DNA of 64,000 bases. It comes from Perognathus longimembris pacificus (Eukaryota > Chordata > Mammalia > Rodentia > Heteromyidae). The stretch lies in assembly GCF_023159225.1 (NCBI RefSeq), contig NC_063181.1:5973606-6037605 (forward strand), given 5' to 3'. Numbering within the stretch: the first letter of the stretch is position 1; each line of letters starts with the position of its first letter. The notes below the pieces were generated by a model. The model worked only from the letters and a program-made list of their open reading frames with translations. It was not told the origin of the DNA and did no database searches. The translations under genes were made by a program, and so were the position numbers. This document shows positions 1 through 9,137 of the stretch, one piece after another.

Positions 1-837
1 ACAATATTAAATAAAAAAAAACAACCACGACCAATGCAAATGTTTAGCAAAAAGCAAGAGCTTTCCAAGTAGGAGAGAGCTATGTAATGTTTATAGACAC
101 ATTTTGAGACTCTAGGGAGGTTGATCCAGCAATTTACAATGAGACTTTTTGTTGTGTACTTCTGTTTGCTTGCAGTGGGTCTGGAGAATCAAACCCAGAG
201 TCCAGGCAAGCTCTCCATCACTGAGCTCCCTCCTCCTAGCCCAGTTTATTGTGGAATTTTGATAGGGCATATCAAATTATATACCCACTAACTTTCAACC
301 ATCTAAAATTATATACAGGCATTAGCCATACAAGAAGGCTTATTCATCTATCTATTTATTTATTTCTCTTGAGATCCTACTATTAGGTATTGCGCTAGGA
401 AGTTAGGATGCAAATATAAACCAACATTCTTGTTCCCAAGTGACATGCAATCGAAATGGGCTTTCAAAGCTTGTGACAAGTTGTGTGTGGAGAGGACGAG
501 CATGGGGTGGAGGGGGTGCCTGCTCTTCAGAGGGGCAGGAGGAGGGGAGGCAGGGGACACGTCTCCGAGGCATGGTGTCTGAGCTGGCTGAGCGGAGGAT
601 CATGAGAGGTTTGGGTGGAGAGAGGGTGGAAGGAAGAGAAAGGGAGAGGAAGGCCGTTCACCCAGAGGCAGCGGCGCCAGGAGAGGTGAGCACGTCACCT
701 TTGTCACCTTGGTGTAGGAAGTGACCCAGGCTCCTTCAAGGAGGGCCCGGAGCTGAAGGATCATGGGATCTGGGCTTCTGGCTCTGGTCAGGAGGGGTGT
801 GGGTGGGGAATGGCATTGGGCCTGCCATTCTGATGGC
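1..837. other. Unassigned sequence, purine-rich from about 490
   Basis: No gene or repeat family is recognised. The first 400 bases are AT-rich with a short run of TATC/TATT units near 340-367. From about 490 to 720 the plus strand is strongly G/A-rich, which keeps several frames open by chance. Two short open frames here lack an ATG in good context and any domain, so I do not call a gene. Confidence 0.5.
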
Positions 838-857
838 GGGGGGGGGGGGGGGGGGGG
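838..857. repeat. Poly-G homopolymer (20 G)
   Basis: Twenty uninterrupted G on the plus strand, set in a G-rich stretch. Runs of this length are unstable and prone to sequencing-length error, so the exact count should not be trusted. Confidence 0.9.
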
Positions 858-1080
858 AGGGTCCTGTGATCCGAGAAGGCAGGAAAGGTACAGGGAGGGT
901 CTGATGGGGCTGGAAAAGGTGGGAATCAAAGGCGCGAACAGAAGCTGGCGACTCCGTGGAGAGCGTTGCTTGTCTGGTGGAGCGGAGCGTGGCGCCCCCT
1001 TCAGGACGCTGGAGTCAGGAGGGCGGAGGTCAGGCGTGGTGAACTGAGGATCTGAGTTGTTTAGGCAGTGTCAGCAGGCC
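858..1080. other. Short CpG-rich patch without a recognised gene
   Basis: The block from about 930 to 1035 has roughly ten CpG dinucleotides in just over 100 bases, well above the surrounding sequence. It contains the CTCF-like core listed separately. It is too short on its own to meet usual CpG-island length criteria. Confidence 0.45.
991..1005 (-). promoter_or_regulatory. Candidate CTCF binding core (minus orientation)
   Basis: Read on the minus strand the site contains AAGGGGGCGCC, matching the invariant AG-GGGGCGC core of the CTCF consensus. The upstream CCA part is imperfect (CCT). This is a motif match by eye; occupancy is inferred, not shown. Confidence 0.4.
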
Positions 1081-1615
1081 CATTTCTTGATGATCATTTA
1101 GGCATGTAATTTGCTCATCAGTCCTTTTCATTTACATAATCAGATGGATAATGGAGTTCCGTGTTTAACAACTAAAGCCGAGGGGAGAAATCCAGCTAAA
1201 AGTAGACCCGGGTGATTAATCTCAGAAGCAGTGGATGCAATAACATCTTAACACATAATTGAGTTAAATTTAAGTCCCAGGTATAAATATATAAGATGGT
1301 ATATGCGGGAGGCAGAGTAGTTAATGACTGCTAAATGGATTGTACCTTAACTTGCCTTAAGCATGATTTCAAATGACAGCAAGTCAAGGTGGTTTGGGAA
1401 AGTCAGTTTTATGAGTATGTGTTTAATTTACATAATGTAACTGTAGATACTCAACATTTCCTACCTTCTGTCACAGCAACGTGTCATCATCTGACTGATT
1501 TTTTAGAAGGAAAATTGAAATGGCATGCATAAATTCCAGAAAGTGCTTTTCTCTCTCTTATCATTTGATAGATTGCATATGGCTATAATGGCTAAAGCTG
1601 GTGTGAATGAATATA
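1080..1615. other. Repeat-free AT-rich block, candidate conserved non-coding element
   Basis: No repeat family is recognised over about 530 bases. The block has several homeodomain/POU-style words, including GTGATTAAT near 1211 and ATTTACATAA near 1131 and 1427. Such clusters are typical of developmental enhancers but also occur by chance in AT-rich DNA. Conservation cannot be assessed from one sequence. Confidence 0.25.
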
Positions 1616-1624
1616 CATATATAT

Positions 1625-1787
1625 GACAGAACTGGGATTTGAACTTATGGCCCTACCACTTGAGCCATGCCTTTAAGTCCTGCTTTTTGTTGGTTACGGA
1701 GTCTAGCAAGCTTCTTCTTTTTTTTTTTTATAGACAAGGTTGACCTCAAACTAGTATCCTCCAGATCTTAGTCTCCTGAGTAACTAG
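1625..1787 (-). repeat. Old 7SL/tRNA dimeric SINE, antisense
   Basis: The tRNA-like half reads antisense near 1630-1680 (GGGATTTGAACTTATGG, then CACTTGAGCCATGCC). The 7SL/B1-like half follows, antisense, near 1730-1787 (GACCTCAAACTAG, GTCTCCTGAGTAACTAGG). The order implies a minus-strand 7SL-tRNA dimer. It is heavily mutated. Confidence 0.6.
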
Positions 1788-1830
1788 GAGTAACTAAGCC
1801 ATTCGCTTAACTGAGTAACTAAGCCATTCA
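1788..1830. repeat. 25-bp tandem duplication (about 1.7 copies)
   Basis: GAGTAACTAAGCCATTC occurs at 1788-1804 and again at 1813-1829, with a 25-bp period. It sits at the edge of the antisense SINE and probably arose by local slippage within the SINE end. Confidence 0.75.
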
Positions 1831-2060
1831 CCGCACCAAACTGGTAGGCAAAGGAGAGAAGAAAACCTGATCACTGGTGTTGAAAAAGGCTTCAAAGGAA
1901 CAGAAGGGGAAATTAAGGTGATTTGAGAAGTTTAGGTAAGTCTGTGGGGGGGGGGGGGGAAAGGGAGAGAATAGGCCTAAATTTATTGGTTGTAAGATCT
2001 TATCCTTGGTCTACTCATGCTGCGTCTCTGATGGTTAATGGTAATAGATACTTGGTGGTA
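1831..2060. other. Unassigned, with a 14-G run
   Basis: No gene or repeat family is recognised. A homopolymer of 14 G lies at 1946-1959. Confidence 0.5.
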
Positions 2061-2101
2061 TTGTTGTTGTTATTATTATTATTACTCTTGTTATTATTGT
2101 T
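2061..2101. repeat. TTG/TTA trinucleotide microsatellite
   Basis: Imperfect TTG then TTA units. It directly precedes an antisense B1-like SINE, so on the minus strand it is the degenerate A-rich tail of that element. Confidence 0.8.
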
Positions 2102-2232
2102 ACAGACATCTTGCTAAGTAGCCTTGCCTGGTATGGAACTTTCTAGGTAGCCCAGTCTGGCCTCGAATTCAAAATCCCCCTTGTCCTTTGAGTGCTGAGA
2201 TTACAGACGTGTTGCCACCATACCCAACTTAA
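2102..2232 (-). repeat. B1/7SL-like SINE monomer, antisense
   Basis: The antisense 7SL-derived words are clear: GTAGCCCAGTCTGGCCTCGA, then GAGTGCTGAGATTACAGAC, ending in a CACCATACCC box. The A-rich tail equivalent is the TTG/TTA tract on its plus-strand left side. Confidence 0.8.
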
Positions 2233-2503
2233 ATGTTGTTTTGATTGAGTTTCTAAAAGTGCTGCCCATGGTAATTATTGAATTTCAGGTGTTTCCTTAA
2301 AACTATCAAAAGAAAGTCGTATGATTTTAAGATTGTGTTTCATGTTAGAAGCAGGAGAATAAAGCAAACACGAAGTGCCTAGTGTGTGCTCTTGATGTAG
2401 CTAGGCTTCCCCTGGCTCTCAAATCACCCCAGCACTGTAGAGGGGAGTGCCTAGGACGTACCGGGTGGTTCCTTGCTCTGCCTGGGACACAGAGATTCGA
2501 CAC
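2233..2503. other. Unassigned sequence
   Basis: No gene, RNA or repeat family is recognised in this 270-base spacer between two B1-like SINEs. Confidence 0.4.
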
Positions 2504-2504
2504 T

Positions 2505-2640
2505 AAAAGGTGTGGGGGTGCACCCCTGCAGTTGCAGCACTTGGGTGGGTGTAGGTGGGTTATGAATTCTAGGCCAGCCTAGCTGACACAATGAGAGCTG
2601 GTCTCAAAACCAATGCAAGACCATCAAAAGCACCAAAGTA
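2505..2640 (+). repeat. B1/7SL-like SINE monomer, sense
   Basis: A diverged sense copy: GCAGTTGCAGCACTTGGG, then AATTCTAGGCCAGCCTAG, ending in GGTCTCAAAACCAATGC. The order and spacing match a B1 monomer. Its A-rich end is decayed. Confidence 0.7.
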
Positions 2641-2940
2641 AGGCTTTCGTAGTGCTCATGTCCCCTAGACTACTCAGCTTTGCGTTGAGAAATAGTTACA
2701 GGAAGAGAGGTAAATGATGAACGACACCTGCATTGTCACCATCATATCCAAGACGTCATAGAGCAAATCAAAGATAGAAGAATGTATAAAGATTCCTGCG
2801 AAATGGGCCAGGAAGAGAAAGAAAGAGATCTAGAGATAACGTCTGAAGTTGGGGAGTGTTTTAAAAGACAAATAAAATGCAGATTGGCATTAAGATATGC
2901 ATTAGAATTGGATGGATGAATAAATGATTGAAGGCAAAAC
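2641..2940. other. Unassigned, purine-rich towards the end
   Basis: No gene is recognised. From about 2780 the sequence becomes purine-rich on the plus strand and may be the inner part of the L1-like 3' end that follows. Confidence 0.4.
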
Positions 2941-3130
2941 AGAATGCACACTTAAAAATACTCCCAGACTGCAAAGAAAAAAGGAGAGAAGCAAACAAAA
3001 AGAGAGAGCGAATATTCCAAAGGGGGTGACATTGATCAAGATATATTGTATTCATAAACCGCTTTATTAAATGGCAACTCCTTTGTACAACTACTTAAGA
3101 GAGAATACTTTAAATTAAAAAAAACGAAAA
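2941..3130 (+). repeat. Probable L1 3'-UTR end, family A
   Basis: A purine-rich stretch leads into GGGGGTGACATTGATCAAG and CAACTCCTTTGTACAACTAC, and finishes in an A-rich tail. The same ordered words occur at 35800-36057, and partly at 50835-50900 and 60830-60915. A recurring polypurine tract plus A-tail fits a rodent L1 3' UTR. The family name is not known to me. Confidence 0.6.
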
Positions 3131-4406
3131 TCAAATGCAATGCCCATTGTATTAATAAGTGTCCCTTTGATGCAGATGATAGAACTTTCTCTCAAGTGAG
3201 TACAAGTGGCAGTGGGACTTTGTGGGAAGACATGGCTAGCACAGGTGTGTGGGAGTCTCTGGGGCGTCGTTTCCTGGTGTCTCTAACCCTGTGGTTTCAG
3301 ATGGTCCGTGTGCCATTCTTCCCACAGTGGTACTCAACAGCTTTTGCCTCTGTGAGGTTGAGCTAGACACTATAATATAATATATATAATATAATACAAT
3401 ATAATATATGTGTATGTCAGCTTTTTTACCTTGTGCTCATCAGTATTTAATGCTCAACAGTATTTAATGAAGTTACAGTGCGTTTTGGCAAAGAGTCCAT
3501 GGGAGACTTATATTTTCCAGGACGAATACGTTGCTTAAGACCAAATGCATTTCCACGATCATATTCCATCCCTCGTATTCCTATCTCAGCTTTCTGTTAT
3601 GTCAGACCCTAGCCCTTTTCATTAAGATAAGGTTGGGTTTTGTTGCTGTGAAAATTCTTCACAATCATGATGCATTTGTTCCTGGATAGTAGAGGAATTC
3701 TCGCAGCAAGAGTCGTTGGCCTGGTTGACATCGCGCCTTTGAGCAAGCTGGGAGCTTGCAGCAGTCATCCATGACCAGCAGGTGGTGCTCTTGCTGCTTT
3801 TTTATTCCAGGAGCCTGAGCAATGGCTCTGCAGAAAGCTAGATCTGCACAAAAGAGGCTCCTGCACCAGAGCTGTTACAATTGGTAATTAAGGATAAGGT
3901 TGCCATGGTGATGAGGGGTCTTCAGATGTTTATAGCCTTGCAGGAACCAATGGCAATGAGCTATCAGATTGCTTCCTTTGATGGTAATGGCTAGAATATC
4001 AAGGTCACGAAAACCCTAAGCTCATGCAAGCTATAGTGGTGGCTATTCTCTGTTCTTGTGTGATTTATGAGCTGTTACTGGAGTGATGAGAATGGCAGAA
4101 AATATATAGCTCAACCATGTTTATCTTGTTCCACATTGGGCTTTTGCATTTTCCATATATACCTTATATCCATCACCACCGTGTCTCAATGTGGTTTTTC
4201 ATTAAAATGGTTCTGTTCATCTAGAAAGTCTGGAAAAGGCTGTATTCTGGTCCTCTCAGGTTCCCAATGCACTTACAGAGTCTACGGAAATCTATGACAG
4301 GTCTTGTCTCCCGGGTCCAAGCTCACATGCCAACCAACCGCATTTAAACAGACTATTCATCAATGAGGAAATCACTCTCCATCTCTCCCTAAAATGTTAG
4401 ACGAAC
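3131..4406. other. Unassigned, with an AT/ATA tract at about 3369-3416
   Basis: There is no recognised gene or repeat apart from an imperfect alternating AT tract near 3369-3416. A CTCF-like site at 3775 is listed separately. Confidence 0.4.
3775..3789 (+). promoter_or_regulatory. Candidate CTCF binding site (plus orientation)
   Basis: CCAGCAGGTGGTGCT matches the CTCF core CCASYAGRKGGCRS with one mismatch (T for C in GGC). No SINE overlaps it. Occupancy is inferred. Confidence 0.4.
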
Positions 4407-4464
4407 ATGCCATTAAATGGGTTCAATAATTTGATATGCCATTAAATGGGTTCAATGATTCTGC
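4407..4464. repeat. 29-bp tandem duplication, two copies
   Basis: ATGCCATTAAATGGGTTCAA begins at 4407 and again at 4436. The first 20 or so bases of each unit are identical and the ends have diverged slightly. It is a simple local duplication with no coding consequence visible. Confidence 0.85.
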
Positions 4465-4589
4465 ATCTCTTCCCACAAGGTACTGAGTTCTTTTCAGACA
4501 CTGGTCTATCGATGGAGTATTGTGAGATGGATGCTTTTGAATGGATTTATCTATCCATGGGTATCACTGATTGCAACAAAGTATTTGTA
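4465..4589. other. Unassigned sequence
   Basis: A short spacer between the 29-bp duplication and an old SINE. Nothing is recognised. Confidence 0.35.
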
Positions 4590-4785
4590 TGTGTGTGGTG
4601 GTGATACTGGGGTTCGAACTCAGGGTCTTGTGCTTGCGATACTGGTTAGCAGGCAAGCGTGCCTGCCACTTGAACCATGGTCCAAGTTCCAGGCTTGCCA
4701 ATCGTGTCACATGCTTTCTCCTGGGTTGACCTCAGACCACAATCCTTTCACTTGTGGTCACAGAAGTGTGTGGTCACGCCTAACT
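4590..4785 (-). repeat. Old dimeric SINE, antisense
   Basis: The antisense tRNA-like half is clear at about 4600-4690 (GGGGTTCGAACTCAGGG, then GCCACTTGAACCATGG). The 7SL-like half at about 4722-4782 is weak (GACCTCAGACCACAATCC). Confidence 0.65.
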
Positions 4786-5516
4786 TGATTGTTGAGGCGA
4801 GGGCTGGCTCCCTCTTAGAACAAGCTGGCTTGAAAGGTTGTGAGTCCCTGCCTTTGGATAATGTTACCCTGTTCCTGTCAAAGAAATACAAAAGTCTTTC
4901 TTCAGAGAAGAATTTTGTCCTCCAAAGGATGCAGCTTTGCTTAACTCTGAGTTTAAACTAATAGTTTTCCTACTCCGTATCAGTTGCAGGCGATGAGCAG
5001 AGCTTTGATTTCCCCACCTCTGACGCAGGCATTGGAAACCCCATCTGGCGAGCTTCTTGGAGAATCAAATGTGAACAGCATGTACCTGCCATGCAGCTGG
5101 GGCTCAGGGAAAGTTGCTCTCCCTTCTTCCCCTTCCCTTCTCCTTCCACTACCTCATCCCGCAGGGCCAATCCCAATAAAGCTTGTCAGTGTCCTGGGAA
5201 AGACACCAAGAGTGAGATCTAAACATCTGACATTTGAGATCCCTACTCCTTCCCGACTCGGTTCCAAAATCTTCAGAGCGGACAGATCTCTCTCATTCAC
5301 TCTGTCTCGCTCTATGTCCTTCTCTTCTAGAAGCTCTGGTGCTAGTCTTTTTAGGCTCACCAGACTCTTTGAGCCTGGCACAGGTCTTAACAGACAGTGC
5401 TTCTAGCACAATCGGCAGAGGCCCTGTTGTTCTAGAGAGACTAGCTTGCACTGCCTCCTGGCTCACGCCCACTGCTCAGTTCTTGTTAGATGGTGGATTC
5501 CTGGATTCTCCTCCTC
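4786..5516. other. Unassigned; possible old LTR at about 4960-5420
   Basis: The block has a CT-rich tract at 5100-5160, then a CCAAT-like word and AATAAAGCTTGTCAGTG near 5167-5190, followed by GAAAGACACCAAGAGTG. A polyadenylation signal after a pyrimidine tract is reminiscent of a retroviral R-U5 region. I find no matching terminal ends or primer-binding site, so the LTR reading is weak. No coding region is recognised. Confidence 0.25.
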
Positions 5517-5529
5517 ACTCGTTTCTCTG

Positions 5530-5727
5530 TTTGTTTGTTTTGTTTTTTGCCAGTCCTGCCTGGGGCTTGGACTCAGGGCCTGAGCACTGTCCCTGGCTAG
5601 CACTCTGCCATTTGAGCCACAGCGCCACTTCTGGCCATTTTCTATATATGCGGGGCTGAGGAATCGAACCCAGGGTTTCATGTATACGAGGCGAACACTT
5701 TGCCAGTCGTCCCTATTTCCAGCCCTT
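5530..5727 (-). mobile_element. IDL-Geo dimeric SINE, antisense, internally deleted
   Basis: In minus-strand order it has an ID-like left monomer with an RNA polymerase III B-box region (GGTTCGATTCC), a right monomer with GGCTCAAATGG, and an A-rich tail seen as TTTGTTTTGTTTTTT on the plus strand. About 17 bases are missing near 5603, where the plus strand reads CCCTGGCTAGCAC directly. Flanking 13-bp repeats (5517-5529 and 5728-5740, one mismatch) look like its target-site duplication. Confidence 0.9.
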
Positions 5728-5766
5728 ACTCATTTCTCTGAATGAACGTCCAGTCTCCAATTTCTT

Positions 5767-5967
5767 TTATTTTTTTGGCCAGTCCTGGGCCTTGGACTCA
5801 GGGCCTGAGCACTGTCCCTGGCTTCTTCCCGCTCAAGGCTAGCACTCTGCCACTTGAGCCACAGCGCCGCTTCTGGCCGTTTTCTGTATATGTGGTGCTG
5901 GGGAATCGAACCTAGGGCCTCGTGTATCCGAGGCAGGCACTCTTGCCACTAGGCTATATCCCCAGCC
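5767..5967 (-). mobile_element. IDL-Geo dimeric SINE, antisense, full length
   Basis: Both monomers are intact in minus-strand order, with the characteristic GGCCAGTCCTGGGCCTTGG (plus strand) next to the tail. A 12-bp target-site duplication, CTCCAATTTCTT, lies at 5755-5766 and 5968-5979. The element sits about 40 bases from the preceding copy, but its own duplication shows independent insertion. Confidence 0.93.
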
Positions 5968-5979
5968 CTCCAATTTCTT

Positions 5980-6263
5980 AACATGCATTTACTTACCATC
6001 CTGACTGGCTTCTTTTCTATTCTGTGGACTGAACTTGCTCAGATTTCTCTTGGTCCAGTTTCTGTGTTATTTTAACCAAAGGTTGATAATTGCTCTACTT
6101 AGGATATTTTCATTACCAGTGACTACTTGTCCTAGATTCCATTGATAATCAATGCACTGCTTTTTTGCAAACCAGTGGATCAGCTTAATTGACTTTACCA
6201 ACTTAAATAAAAATCAATGGCTCATATATTCAGCTATTCCAACAGTGTATATGACTAGGAAGT
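5980..6263. other. Unassigned sequence between SINEs
   Basis: AT-rich spacer with no recognised gene or repeat. Confidence 0.4.
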
Positions 6264-6496
6264 TGTACAATGATTTTTTTTTTTTTTTGGCCAGTCCTGG
6301 GGCTTGAACTCAGGGTCTGAGCACTGTCCCTGGCTTCTTTTTGCTCAAGGCTAGCACTCTACCACTTGAGCCACAGCACCACTTCAGGCCATTTTCTGTA
6401 TATGTGGTGCCGGGGAATTGAATCCAGGGCTTCATGTATACGGGGCAAGCACTCTTGCCACTAGGCCATATCCCCAGCTCCTGTACAATGATTTTT
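6264..6496 (-). mobile_element. IDL-Geo dimeric SINE with target-site duplication
   Basis: A full-length antisense copy. The 14-15 bp duplication TGTACAATGATTTTT occurs at 6264-6278 and 6482-6496 and brackets the element. The 5' copy merges into the poly-T that represents the SINE tail. Confidence 0.93.
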
Positions 6497-6524
6497 AACT
6501 TTAGTTTTATAATATATTATAATA

Positions 6525-6740
6525 TATTCTTCTTTTTTCTTTATTGTCCAGGTGTGATATAGAGAGGTTACAGATTCATATGAAAGGCAGTGAGTACATT
6601 TCTTGTTCTATTTGTTACCTCCTCCCTCATTTCTCCCCTCCTTCTCCCCCTTCCCTTCTCCCCCCAAGAGCTGTACAGTTGGTTTACACCAAATGGTTAA
6701 TGTATTATTCTTTTGGTGGCACAAAGGGTGAACTAATTCA
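6525..6740 (-). repeat. Retroposon 3' end, family B, antisense
   Basis: The minus strand reads as a purine-rich tract, then GAAATGTACTCACTGCC, then a box related to CTGTACATCACCTTTACAA, and ends in ACAATAAAG. Other copies of this 3' end lie at 6741-6915 (sense), 8866-8904, 20385-20450 and 45430-45560. It is probably an L1 3' UTR or a similar retroposon with an AATAAA signal. I cannot name the family. Confidence 0.6.
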
Positions 6741-6915
6741 GCAGTGATACTAGACACTACACTGGAAATGAACTATACACACTAGGGGGAAAAAGGGTTG
6801 GGAAGAAAAAACATGGGAGAGAATGACACTGTACAAAAAGAAATGTACTCATTACCTGATTCATGCAACTGTAAACCCTCTGTATATCACCTTTACAACA
6901 AATTTTTTTAAAAAA
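6741..6915 (+). repeat. Retroposon 3' end, family B, sense
   Basis: GGGGGAAAAAGGGTTGGGAAG leads into AGAAATGTACTCATTACC, CTGTAAACCCTCTGTATATC and ACCTTTACAACAAAT, ending A-rich. This is the same element as at 6525-6740 in the opposite orientation, so the two form an imperfect inverted repeat. Confidence 0.6.
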
Positions 6916-7869
6916 AACTTTGGCTTTTGAACTCAGGAGAAAATAACAGATGAGAGCAAGTGCAGGAGAGTTAATGCATTTAAGACATGGCTGGAACTTG
7001 AAGTTATACTTTGTGAGAACAGGGGAAAGGGAACATAAAGCCAGGATAAATCTCTGTAGCAAAAATAACTAGAATAGTTCCATGAAAAATATGGTGGTAT
7101 CTGTGAGCTAACTAAGGGAAAGCTGGCACCTTTAGCCATGACAAAATAAAGACATTGAACTTATACTTTGGAACAACTGAAACATTGGACAAAATATTTG
7201 AAACAATGGCTTCTAGATATTAGACACAAAATAGTGGTGCCTGAGAAAGAACATAGACCCAGTAATGTTCTGGATTTTTTTTTGTGTGTGTCACAGAGCA
7301 AACAAGAAACTCAGTGAAAGCCCAAAGGTCTCTCTAGGTTGATAGAAGAGCTGGCGTTGGCTTTTCAAGGTGCCAGAGGAGGGAGGAATGTCAATCAGGA
7401 GATTCTGAGATCTTGAGAAGGAATCTCTTGAACACTCAGCTAAGTATTATTTTGCAAATACAGATGAGAAAAGTGCGCTAAACTGGGAAAAACTCTGCTC
7501 AAGGAATTATGGGAACAACCTGGAATTCCTAAAGGGCGGGGAATAAGTTGTGTTCCCAAGGGCCAGAGTAGAATTCATAATTCATTGGGCTTTCCGAGGG
7601 AACCACAGTGTCAATAGTGGAGCAATTATGCTTCAACAAAAGATGACTCTGGTTCCACCTGTAACTGTGGGACTGTTTGAGGGGACAAGGGGGAGAGGAT
7701 GCCCCGAGAATGAGTTAGATCCAAAACACATGTGTCGGTTAATGAACACGGCCTTTGGGAACTCACCGGAAGCTGCTGAACAAGCAAAGGCAGGAAAGAG
7801 ATTCCAACATCAAATATACACAGGTTGGATCCCCTGGTGAAAAACCCTTGGTACAATTAGTATGGACTA
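6916..7869. other. Unassigned, possibly interior of an old L1
   Basis: No intact gene. Position and A-rich plus-strand bias would suit the body of an old sense-oriented L1 whose 3' end follows at 7870-8145, but I recognise no ORF1 or ORF2 peptide here. A TTTTTTTTTGTGTGTGTG slip tract lies near 7276-7293. Confidence 0.3.
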
Positions 7870-8145
7870 AAAAACGAATGACAGGAGAGTAAAACGGGTT
7901 CTTTGAGGGAAAGTACTAGCAGGAGAGGGAGGAAGAATGGAGGGGGCAAAGGAGAGTGAATACTGTCAAAGTACTTTATAAGCATGCATGAAAATAGAGT
8001 CATGCAAACTGTGGAAATTGTTCTAAGAGAGGGGGAGAGGAAATGGGGAAGAGTGATGGAGGGTGAGATTGAACAGGGTGCATTGTATACATGTGTGGAA
8101 GTGTCACAATGAACAATTAGTGGAGGATAACAAAAAAGTCTTAAT
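7870..8145 (+). repeat. Probable L1 3'-UTR end, family C
   Basis: A purine-rich tract with GAGGGAGGAAGAATGG is followed by ACTTTATAAGCATGCATG, AAAATAGAGTCATGCAAAC and TGTGGAAGTGTCACAATG, and then an A-rich end. The block at 27400-27775 has the same ordered words, so the two are copies of one element. Confidence 0.55.
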
Positions 8146-8234
8146 AGAAAAGTAAAGCATAAACAAAGTCTGGGAAGGTTTAATCTATTTCCTAGTAACC
8201 TGACAAAGTCCCAGAACAAAGGTCAGGAGTATTT
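8146..8234. other. Short unassigned spacer
   Basis: Spacer between two L1-derived blocks. Nothing further is recognised. Confidence 0.3.
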
Positions 8235-8700
8235 ATAGAAACACAAAAACATCCAGCATACAAAGATGAAACTCACAAGTGCTACCTTCTAATACAAATC
8301 ACTGGACACGCAAATGAGGGGCAGGAGAAAAGTCAATCTATAGCAAAATATCTAGAAATCACAAGTGAATCAGAGATGTGTAGACAGAATATTAGAAAAG
8401 TTATTGAAATTTATGCTCCAGGTTTAGGAGATAATAATAGGAAATAGCATGTTAAGTAGAGATGAAGATACAGATGTTATAACAATTATTGAAACTTGTA
8501 CTTCTCATGTTCAGAAAAGTAGAGGAAATTGAACATGTGGAATGAAAACATGAAGATATAAAAACAAGACAAATTGGAGTTTTCGAAAGACAAAAGTAAT
8601 GTCTAATACGAAAAACACAGTATTTGTGATGAAAAATTCATTGGACAAAATTCAACAGTTAAGAAAAGACCAAAGAACTTGAAGCAATAGCAATAATATG
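8235..8700 (+). mobile_element. Ancient L1M fragment (5'/ORF1 side), sense
   Basis: Diverged but ordered similarity to the mammalian L1M ORF1 region: ACATCCAGCATACAAAGATG, a GGCAGGAGAAAAGTCAATC segment, CTTCTCATGTTCAGAAAAG, GAAGATATAAAAACAAGAC, and finally GAACTTGAAGCAATAGCAA. Many stops and indels show it is a dead fossil. Confidence 0.65.
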
Positions 8701-8919
8701 CTGGGATTTTGTGTCACCATAGCCAGCTTATGATATATTAATTTTTACTCAGTAGTTGCACAAAGGGGTTCCATTACCAGAAGTCAGGTTGTGGGGACAA
8801 TGCTTCTTGATCAACGCCACTCCTTCTATTGTTCTCCCCCATCTTAGAATACTTTTTTTTAATTAAATTTTATTGACAAGGTGATGTATGGAGGGGGTAC
8901 AGTTATTAGAATATGTTTT
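8701..8919. other. Unassigned, with a fragment of retroposon 3' end family B
   Basis: The part at about 8866-8904 (TTTTATTGACAAGGTGATG, then GGGGGTACAGTT) is an antisense scrap of the family B 3' end. The rest is not recognised. Confidence 0.4.
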
Positions 8920-9122
8920 GTTTTGTTTTGGCCAGTCCTGGGGCTTGGACTCAGGGCCTGAGCACTGTCCCTGGCTTCTTTTTGCTCAAGGCTAGCACTC
9001 TGCCACTTGAGCCACAGCGCCTCTTCTGGCTGTTTTTGGTATATGTGGTGCTGGGGAATTGAACCCAGGTCTTCATGTATACAAGGCAAGCATTCTTGCC
9101 ACTAGGCCATATCCCCAGCCCC
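8920..9122 (-). mobile_element. IDL-Geo dimeric SINE, antisense, full length
   Basis: Both monomers are present with the usual boxes. Imperfect flanking repeats TTAGAATATGTTTT (8906-8919) and TTAGAATACGCTTTT (9123-9137) are its likely target-site duplication. It has inserted next to the family B 3'-end fragment. Confidence 0.92.
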
Positions 9123-9137
9123 TTAGAATACGCTTTT

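Noticed and set aside
5154..5659. Overlapping frames near an AATAAA signal, considered as a terminal exon
   Set aside because: No splice acceptor or known peptide; the right part enters a SINE.
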